From contig JALUMJ010000185.1 of NCBI GenBank assembly GCA_027040375.1, positions 1 through 6,743 on the forward strand: DNA of 6,743 bases. The letters run 5' to 3'. The notes beneath the pieces are model-generated. The model was given only the letters and a program-made list of their open reading frames with translations. It was not told the DNA's origin and did not search any database. Both the position numbers and the translations under genes were made by a program. This DNA comes from Campylobacteraceae bacterium (GTDB taxonomy: Bacteria > Campylobacterota > Campylobacteria > Campylobacterales > Sulfurospirillaceae). Shown piece after piece: positions 1 to 6,743 of the stretch (the stretch's first letter is position 1; every line of letters starts with the position of its first letter).

Positions 1-207
1 TGGAGCCATTTCTGATCGAGCTTCTTTTGCTCTAGTGTTTTCAAAAGTCTCTGCATTTTTTGATGCTTGCGTGTTATCTTTAGCCTTGTTGTTTTTGTCA
101 TCTTGTGTTTTTTCGCTTTTATCATTGATATGATTGGAATTATCAACTCTGCCAACTTGAACAGGACTAGAATAAGGTGATTGAAAAACATAACTATTAA
201 CTTGCAT
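1..207 (-). CDS. Hypothetical protein, N-terminal 69 residues (runs off left edge)
   Basis: An open frame begins with ATG at 207 and continues uninterrupted for 69 codons to the window edge, so only the N-terminus is visible. It begins MQVNSYVFQSPYSSPVQVG and then becomes very polar, rich in Asn, Lys, Asp, Gln, Ser and Glu with few hydrophobic residues. There is no signal peptide or membrane segment, and the stretch is probably disordered. I do not recognise the family and assign no function. The start is well supported: a strong Shine-Dalgarno (AAAGGAGG) lies 5 nt upstream, and a TATAAT -10 box with a TTGTTT -35 box lies just before it. It therefore seems to be an independent transcription unit downstream of the helicase gene on the same strand. 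The real gene is longer than shown here. Confidence 0.75.
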   Translation of the reverse strand, partial: MQVNSYVFQSPYSSPVQVGRVDNSNHINDKSEKTQDDKNNKAKDNTQASKNAETFENTRAKEARSEMAP

Positions 208-227
208 GATATCCTCCTTTTTTGTTT

Positions 228-256
228 ATTATATTCCAACATAGTTAAAAAAACAA
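228..256 (-). promoter_or_regulatory. Sigma70-like promoter of the left-edge small gene
   Basis: On the minus strand a perfect TATAAT (228-233) is preceded by a 17-nt spacer and TTGTTT (251-256), close to the TTGACA consensus. The spacer and upstream region are T-rich, as is common in Campylobacterota promoters. The -10 box lies about 20 nt before the ATG at 207, leaving a short leader that contains the AAAGGAGG ribosome binding site. The boxes are read directly from the sequence; their use as a promoter is inferred. Confidence 0.6.
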
Positions 257-283
257 GAAAAAAAGAATTTTAACTGTTCTTTT
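245..283 (-). terminator. Possible weak intrinsic terminator after the helicase gene
   Basis: On the minus strand AAAAGAA (283-277) can pair perfectly with TTCTTTT (267-261) around a 9-nt loop that contains the helicase stop codon. The 3' arm runs into two T-rich tracts. The stem is nearly all A-T, so it would be weak. It sits where the helicase transcript would be expected to end, just upstream of the next gene's promoter. A Rho-independent role is plausible but not secure. Confidence 0.35.
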
Positions 284-1484
284 CTCTTAATTTGTCTTTT
301 TTGCTCTTTCTTTTTCCTTTTATTGGAGCTTCCCCTTTTGCTTTTTTAGGAGCTATGCCAATAAGTTCAAAACCTTTTATCTGCTCTTTTTCCAAAGAAA
401 TCTGACATTTTTTTTCTATTAATTTAAAATGTTCACTGTTTTCATGCGTTATAAAACTTATGGCTGTTCCAGATTTTCCAGCGCGAGCCGTTCTTCCTAT
501 ACGATGTATATAATCAAGCGGGGAACGAGGAAGGTCGTAGTTTACCACGCAATCTATATCATCTATATCCAGTCCACGAGCTGCTATATCTGTGGCAAAA
601 AGTATATTTATCTTTTTATTTTTAAAATCTTCTAAAGTATATTTGCGTTCTTCTTGTTCTAAGTTTCCGTGAAATGATTCTGCTTGGTAGCCGTATTTTC
701 TAAACTTTTTAGCTATGTTATCAGCAGCTCTCTTTGTGGCGATGAAAACTAAGATAAGTTTCCATTTGTTGATTTGAAGAAGTTCTCTTAGTAGCACTCT
801 TCTGTTTTCAAGGTTTACTTGGATTGCTCTTTGTTTTATATTTTCTACAGTTTGTTTTTCTTCTTTTATACTAACTTCTTTTGCATTCTCGGTGATTTTA
901 GAAGCTATGTCTAACATCTTTTGAGGATATGTCGCTGAAAAGAGTAAATTTTGTCGTTTTTTTGGAAGCTCTTTGAGTATGTTCTCAAGCTCTATTGAGA
1001 AACCAAGATCAAGCATCCTGTCTGCTTCATCTAGTACGAAAAATTCTAGTTTTGAGAGGTTCATTTGCTTTTTGCTAAAGACATCAAGAAGTCTTCCAGC
1101 AGTTGCTACGACTATATCACACCCCTGTTGTATGTCGTAGAGTTGGTCACCTAAGCTTTCACCACCAACAATACTAACAACTTTTAAACTTTCACCAAAA
1201 GTTCTAAATATTTCGCTTACTTGCGCGGTTAATTCCCTCGTTGGAGTTATCACCAACACTCTTATCCGTGTTTTTCCTTCTTTTTTATCTTTCAAAAGCA
1301 TATCTACGATAGGCAAAACAAAACTAGCTGTTTTCCCGCTACCAGTTTGTGCTTTTGCCATGACATCTATTTTATCCAAAACAAGAGGGATTACTTTTGA
1401 TTGTATTGGTGTTGGTTTTATAAAACCACTTTTTCGTAGTGATTCATTGATTTGAGCAGAAAAATTGAATTTATCAAATGACAT
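270..1484 (-). CDS. rhlE: DEAD-box ATP-dependent RNA helicase, RhlE type
   Basis: A 404-residue cytoplasmic RNA helicase that would unwind short RNA duplexes using ATP, in ribosome assembly or RNA turnover. All the family motifs are present in order: Q motif GFIKPTPIQ near residue 20-28, Walker A AQTGSGKT (45-52), PTRELT (81-86), TAGR (128-131), DEAD (152-155), SAT (183-185), ATDIAARGLD (297-306) and HRIGRTAR (327-334). The tail is short and Lys-rich, a likely RNA-binding extension. I start at ATG 1484 because it gives the typical MSF opening of RhlE-like proteins and has AAGG 6 nt upstream. The frame opens further back at GTG 1526, but that would overlap the end of thiE and lacks a ribosome site. 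It follows the thi operon after 32 nt without an obvious functional link. The helicase call is certain; the RhlE subfamily is likely. Confidence 0.95.
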   Translation of the reverse strand: MSFDKFNFSAQINESLRKSGFIKPTPIQSKVIPLVLDKIDVMAKAQTGSGKTASFVLPIVDMLLKDKKEGKTRIRVLVITPTRELTAQVSEIFRTFGESLKVVSIVGGESLGDQLYDIQQGCDIVVATAGRLLDVFSKKQMNLSKLEFFVLDEADRMLDLGFSIELENILKELPKKRQNLLFSATYPQKMLDIASKITENAKEVSIKEEKQTVENIKQRAIQVNLENRRVLLRELLQINKWKLILVFIATKRAADNIAKKFRKYGYQAESFHGNLEQEERKYTLEDFKNKKINILFATDIAARGLDIDDIDCVVNYDLPRSPLDYIHRIGRTARAGKSGTAISFITHENSEHFKLIEKKCQISLEKEQIKGFELIGIAPKKAKGEAPIKGKRKSKKDKLREKNS

Positions 1485-1509
1485 TTGATGCCTTAATTGT
1501 TTTAACGAT

Positions 1510-1540
1510 ATTATATCTAAACCCACATTTTTTTAAGCAA
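1510..1540 (-). promoter_or_regulatory. Possible internal promoter for the helicase gene
   Basis: A perfect TATAAT lies at 1510-1515 on the minus strand, immediately after the thiE stop codon and 25 nt before the helicase ATG. A TTGCTT at 1535-1540 could act as a -35 box, although its 19-nt spacing is longer than ideal. Campylobacterota promoters often lack a good -35, so the -10 may be enough. If used, it would uncouple helicase expression from TPP control of the thi operon. Transcription read-through from thi is equally possible. Confidence 0.4.
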
Positions 1541-2545
1541 GTTAATTTGAGCTACTATGTCATCTGCTTCAGTGATTTGCGTCACAAGTGCCACGCTTTT
1601 TGCCCCAGCTTTGATGATTTGCTTTATATTGTGCTCTTTTATGCCACCGATTGCCACAAAAGGTATATCTATATTTTTAGCAACAAATTCTAGATATTCT
1701 ATACCAACAGTTGCATAATCTTTTGTATTTGTGTCAAATATAGGCCCAACTCCTATATAGTCAGCTCCAAGTTTTACTGCCTCTAAAGCTTGTTCTTTTG
1801 AGTGGGTGGAAAGCCCTATGATTTTGTCATCTCCTAAAAGTTTTCGCACTTCCAAAAGGGGCCAGTCGTCTTGTCCTATATGAACTCCATCGGCTTGAAC
1901 CATCATAGCTAACTCTACATGGTCGTTTATTATGAAAAGCACTTCCGCTTTTTTGGTCATCTCCCTGATGATTTTAGCCTCTTCATACATTTGTTTAAAA
2001 CTTTTGTCTTTTTCTCTGTATTGGATGACTTTTATACCACCAAGTATCATTTGTCTTACTACTTCGATATTGCTTCTGCCTTTGGAGTATTTTTCAAAAG
2101 TTATACCGTAAATTCCGCTAGGAATCTTTTTTTTATTGGTTAGATTAAGCACTTCTTTTTCGAGATAATACAGCTCATAACGCAAGGCTTCATACTCCTT
2201 GCCGATGTCATACATGTTAGCGGTGGTTTTGCTTATCTCTTCTATAACTCTTATGGCTTCCAAAGCCCTTTTAAAATTTGCTGTTATGATTTGAGATAAG
2301 TTATCTTTTTTATCAAGTTTACTTTGATTTGTGATTTTTTTACCGATGTCATGAGCCGAATCTCTATTTTTTAGCAAGTGAAAGTCTATGTCTTTTAAGT
2401 TTTTTCTTATCTTGTGTCTTGTGTCTCTTAGTTTTTTTGTGAGCAGCTCATCCTCATAATGAAATCTACAAATATCCTCAACAACTCTCACGCCCTCAGC
2501 GGCACGATTGACATTTGCATCTAAAATCCTATAAATTTTTACCAT
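1517..2545 (-). CDS. thiE: Bifunctional HMP-P kinase (ThiD2) / thiamine-phosphate synthase (ThiE)
   Basis: A 342-residue fusion protein, against about 210 residues for a stand-alone ThiE. Residues 1 to about 135 match the ThiD2-type N-terminal domain (opening YRILDANVNRAAEGVRVVED), a family known as a monofunctional hydroxymethylpyrimidine-phosphate kinase. Residues about 143-342 are ThiE, a TIM barrel joining HMP-PP to thiazole phosphate to give thiamine phosphate. Its motifs are QYREK (175-179), IINDH (205-209), DGVHIGQDD (219-227), GLSTHS (244-249), YIGVGPIFDT (263-272) and VAIGGI (297-302). I start at ATG 2545: it lies 1 nt after the thiH stop, has GGGAG about 10 nt upstream, and the conserved domain begins there. 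An ATG at 2581 would add 12 unconserved residues overlapping thiH. The ThiD2 domain can supply the kinase step that a separate thiD would perform. The ThiE domain is certain; kinase activity is inferred from the family. Confidence 0.93.
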   Translation of the reverse strand: MVKIYRILDANVNRAAEGVRVVEDICRFHYEDELLTKKLRDTRHKIRKNLKDIDFHLLKNRDSAHDIGKKITNQSKLDKKDNLSQIITANFKRALEAIRVIEEISKTTANMYDIGKEYEALRYELYYLEKEVLNLTNKKKIPSGIYGITFEKYSKGRSNIEVVRQMILGGIKVIQYREKDKSFKQMYEEAKIIREMTKKAEVLFIINDHVELAMMVQADGVHIGQDDWPLLEVRKLLGDDKIIGLSTHSKEQALEAVKLGADYIGVGPIFDTNTKDYATVGIEYLEFVAKNIDIPFVAIGGIKEHNIKQIIKAGAKSVALVTQITEADDIVAQINLLKKMWV

Positions 2546-2546
2546 T

Positions 2547-3647
2547 TTAAATACTCTCCCAATTTTTATATACAGGCTCATAACCTAGGTTTTGAATCCT
2601 GTGAATTACCTCTTCGCTATCTCTTTTGTCTGAGATTTCAAACTGTGGCTCAGTTTTGGCTTTAGTATATCCGCCAACTTCAGTTTTAGAACCAGCTGAA
2701 AATTTTGTAGCACAAATTCCTAGAAGATTATCTCTAAAATTGGCATCTTCTCTTGTGGAAATATTTATATCAGCTCTTGGCAAAAATAGTCTATAAGCAC
2801 ACATAATTTGTACAAATGTTACATCATCTAGTATTGTATTTGGCTTAAAATCACCCTCCGCGTCATTTATCCTAGGAAGTGAAAGTCCAAGTTCGCATTC
2901 TAAGTATTTATCACTTAGATATCTAGCATGAAGTCCGCTAAAAAATGCCTCTTGGCTGATATCTCCCAACCCAAAAAGTGTGCCAATATTTAAGCTTCTA
3001 AATCCAGCTTTTGCACCTCTTTCTGGCGTATCTAGTCTGTATTCAAAATTGCTTTTTTCTCCGCTTACATGTACGCTTTTATATATCTTTTTATCATAAA
3101 CTTCTTGATAAACCGTCAACCCATCAACTCCTGCTTTAAAAAGTATTTCGTAATCCTCTTGGCTCATCGGAAAAACTTCAATGGCCACGAAAGAGAAGTG
3201 TTTTTTTAAGATTTTAGTGACATCACAAAGATACTCTAATGGAGTCACTTTTCTTGATTCACCTGTTAAGAAAAGTATGCTTTTTATGCCAGTTTTTGCT
3301 ATCTCTTTAGCCTCGATTTCTACTTCTTCTAAAGATAGTTTTTTTCTATGAATTTTGTTTTTTTTGCTAAAACCACAATACAGACAATCGCTACTACAAT
3401 AGTTTGAAACATATATCGGAAGATATAGATTTATGGTATATCCAAAGTTTGCAACTGTGATTTCGTGAGCTTTTTGAGCCATTATTTCAATATGATTTTT
3501 AGCCTTCACGCAAAGAAGATTTAGAAAATCAAATTTATTCAAAACTTTTTTGTTTATAGAGGAAATTATCATCTCATCCGTTACATTTTTAAAGTATCCA
3601 TCAAAATCAAAATCTTCATATTCCCTAAGAACATTTAAAAAACTCAT
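2547..3647 (-). CDS. thiH: Tyrosine lyase ThiH (2-iminoacetate synthase), radical SAM
   Basis: A 366-residue radical-SAM enzyme, close to the usual length of about 370-380. In the family it cleaves tyrosine with S-adenosylmethionine to give dehydroglycine (2-iminoacetate) and p-cresol, feeding ThiG in the thiazole branch. The [4Fe-4S] motif CX3CX2C is intact at Cys84, Cys88 and Cys91 (CSSDCLYC), followed by the expected GF. Downstream family-like blocks are visible, such as YQEVYD and the GLGD stretch, and the C-terminal half contains LSLPRIND and ISTRE. ATG 3647 overlaps the thiG stop by 4 nt (ATGA), and no good Shine-Dalgarno is visible, so translation is probably coupled to thiG. Having ThiH rather than glycine oxidase ThiO means a tyrosine-dependent, oxygen-sensitive thiazole route, consistent with an anaerobic or microaerophilic host. 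No truncation or missing key residue is seen. Confidence 0.96.
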   Translation of the reverse strand: MSFLNVLREYEDFDFDGYFKNVTDEMIISSINKKVLNKFDFLNLLCVKAKNHIEIMAQKAHEITVANFGYTINLYLPIYVSNYCSSDCLYCGFSKKNKIHRKKLSLEEVEIEAKEIAKTGIKSILFLTGESRKVTPLEYLCDVTKILKKHFSFVAIEVFPMSQEDYEILFKAGVDGLTVYQEVYDKKIYKSVHVSGEKSNFEYRLDTPERGAKAGFRSLNIGTLFGLGDISQEAFFSGLHARYLSDKYLECELGLSLPRINDAEGDFKPNTILDDVTFVQIMCAYRLFLPRADINISTREDANFRDNLLGICATKFSAGSKTEVGGYTKAKTEPQFEISDKRDSEEVIHRIQNLGYEPVYKNWESI

Positions 3648-4405
3648 AAGTTTAAAAATCCAGTCAATGGAGAAGAAGCGTTTGCGTACTGGCTTTGTTT
3701 TTGTAGTTTTGAAAGATATGCTATTCTGCCTGCTCTTACTGCCAATGAAAATGCTTCGCCTGCAAGTGCGGGATTTGAAGAAGTGGCAATCGCAGTATTT
3801 ATCAAAACCGCGTCAGCTCCAATCTCCATGGCATTCGCTGCTTGTGAGGGAAGTCCGATGCCTGCATCAACTATAACTGGGATATTGCTATTTTCTATAA
3901 TCATCTCTAAGATACTTTTTGTTTGAAGCCCTGCGTTTGAGCCAATAGGAGAGCCAAGAGGCATAACCACGCTAGCTCCTGCATCTTCAAGTTTCTTACA
4001 TGTAACGATATCTGGCATGATGTAGGGCAAAACTGTAAAACCGTCTTTTGCTAAGATTTTTGTAGCTTTTATAGTTTCTTCATTATCTGGCATAAGGTAT
4101 TTTGCATCGTGTATAACTTCTATTTTTATAAAATCTCCACACCCTGCCTCTCTTGCTATATTTGCAATTCGTACGGCTTCATCAGCATTTCTAGCTCCTG
4201 AAGTATTTGGCAAAAGTGTTATGTGCTTTGGTATGTAGTTTAGTACATTGTCCTGTGGATTTTCAAGATTTACCCTTCTTAGCGCAATCGTGATTATCTG
4301 TGAGCCACTCTTTTCTAACATCTTTTTTATGTCATTTTTATCTCTAAATTTTCCAGTTCCACTCAAAAGTCTGCTAGAAAATTCTTTATCGCCTATTTTT
4401 AACAT
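3644..4405 (-). CDS. thiG: Thiazole synthase ThiG
   Basis: A 253-residue TIM-barrel enzyme of normal family length. In the cytoplasm it condenses 1-deoxy-D-xylulose 5-phosphate, dehydroglycine from ThiH and the sulfur of ThiS thiocarboxylate into the thiazole phosphate. Visible motifs are SGTGKF (15-20), LPNTSGARNADEAV (65-78), the Schiff-base lysine at Lys94 in FIKIEVI, VVMPLGSPIGSNAGL (147-160 region) binding phosphate, VDAGIG (179-184) and INTAIA (202-207). The ATG at 4405 directly abuts the thiS stop, with no spacer. Its Shine-Dalgarno (AGGAGG) is formed by the Gly codons that end thiS, so the two genes are physically and translationally coupled. ThiG and ThiS form a complex in characterised systems, and this coupling would help balance their amounts. 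The gene is intact and unremarkable in composition. Confidence 0.97.
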   Translation of the reverse strand: MLKIGDKEFSSRLLSGTGKFRDKNDIKKMLEKSGSQIITIALRRVNLENPQDNVLNYIPKHITLLPNTSGARNADEAVRIANIAREAGCGDFIKIEVIHDAKYLMPDNEETIKATKILAKDGFTVLPYIMPDIVTCKKLEDAGASVVMPLGSPIGSNAGLQTKSILEMIIENSNIPVIVDAGIGLPSQAANAMEIGADAVLINTAIATSSNPALAGEAFSLAVRAGRIAYLSKLQKQSQYANASSPLTGFLNL

Positions 4406-4609
4406 TTATCCTCCTCCTAAGAAGGTGATGATTTCAACTTTATCTCCATCGTTTAAAATATAATCTTCTCTTTTATCTTTTTGGATGATATTTAAGTTTA
4501 CTTCAGTGACTATGCTATGAGGATTTAGCTCAAGCAATTCTATCAAAGCAGATATAGAAGAGTTTTCTTCTATATCCTTGTCTTTGTTGTTTAGTTTGAT
4601 TTTTATCAT
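4406..4609 (-). CDS. thiS: Sulfur carrier protein ThiS
   Basis: A 67-residue ubiquitin-fold sulfur carrier of typical size. In the family the C-terminal glycine is adenylated by ThiF, converted to a thiocarboxylate and used by ThiG as the sulfur donor for the thiazole. The sequence ends in LGGG, the required Gly-Gly tail, after the characteristic NDGDKVEIITF strand (DGD plus EI). The N-terminal strand MIKIKLNNKD and the following acidic, Leu-rich helix fit the fold. The start at 4609 is 2 nt after the thiC stop, with only a weak A-rich ribosome site, so coupling to thiC is likely. No thiF lies beside it, so its activating enzyme must be encoded elsewhere or replaced by a related E1-like protein such as MoeB. 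A molybdopterin carrier (MoaD) has the same fold, but position next to thiG and thiH decides for ThiS. Confidence 0.95.
   Translation of the reverse strand: MIKIKLNNKDKDIEENSSISALIELLELNPHSIVTEVNLNIIQKDKREDYILNDGDKVEIITFLGGG
4409..4418 (-). promoter_or_regulatory. thiG ribosome binding site inside the thiS Gly-Gly-Gly codons
   Basis: The last codons of thiS read TTA GGA GGA GGA TAA and are followed at once by the thiG ATG. The GGA triplets encode the essential C-terminal glycines of the sulfur carrier and also form a near-perfect Shine-Dalgarno for thiG, with a spacing of about 4-7 nt depending on register. Both roles are visible directly in the sequence. Confidence 0.8.
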
Positions 4610-4611
4610 AA

Positions 4612-6743
<2,132 letters not shown>

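Noticed and set aside
1485..1526. GTG-initiated extension of the helicase by 14 residues
   Set aside because: It overlaps the end of thiE, uses a weak start codon, has no ribosome binding site and adds residues not expected before the usual MSF opening. ATG 1484 has AAGG at good spacing.
2546..2581. Start of thiE at ATG 2581, overlapping thiH
   Set aside because: The extra 12 residues are unconserved and encoded inside thiH. ATG 2545 has GGGAG upstream and lies one base after the thiH stop, where the ThiD2 domain begins.
3550..3876. Plus-strand open frame of 108 codons across the thiH-thiG junction
   Set aside because: It is the reverse-strand shadow of two well-supported genes, with no ribosome site and no recognisable domain.

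Overview
This is an AT-rich bacterial window in which every gene I can support lies on the minus strand, so the layout reads from right to left. It is essentially a complete, compact thiamine (vitamin B1) biosynthesis operon, thiC-thiS-thiG-thiH-thiD2/thiE, under a TPP riboswitch. A DEAD-box RNA helicase of the RhlE type follows it, and then the beginning of a small protein I do not recognise. The AT-rich codon use, the T-rich promoter regions with TATAAT-like boxes, the tyrosine-dependent ThiH route and the ThiD2-ThiE fusion all fit Campylobacterota (Campylobacter and relatives). That assignment comes from general resemblance, not from an alignment.

Right edge (6743 to about 6510): a hydrophobic reading frame enters from outside the window and resembles the middle of a PiT-type phosphate transporter. 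It runs directly into the TPP aptamer and stops at 6549, far short of a normal PiT length, so the upstream gene looks truncated at the riboswitch. The aptamer has all the core THI-box elements plus a 9-bp hairpin inserted between helix P2 and helix P4. The thiC start codon lies only 11 nt beyond the last aptamer bases, which favours control of translation rather than termination.

Thi operon (6498 to 1517): thiC makes HMP-phosphate. thiS, thiG and thiH encode the sulfur carrier, the thiazole synthase and the radical-SAM tyrosine lyase of the thiazole branch. The last gene fuses an HMP-P kinase domain (ThiD2) to thiamine-phosphate synthase (ThiE), so one protein can phosphorylate HMP-P and join it to the thiazole. 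Gene junctions are 2 nt, 0 nt, a 4-nt overlap and 1 nt, which implies strong translational coupling. No thiF (ThiS adenylyltransferase), thiD or thiL is present here, so those steps must be encoded elsewhere or done by other enzymes.

Left part (1516 to 1): the helicase gene follows thiE after 32 nt and may have its own TATAAT promoter overlapping the thiE stop. A short A/T-rich hairpin with U-tracts and a clear sigma70-like promoter separate it from the truncated small gene at the left edge. Several long frames begin upstream of the likely true starts (thiC at 6549, thiE at 2581, helicase at 1526), and I have moved these starts. I see no mobile element, CRISPR array or RNA gene other than the riboswitch.
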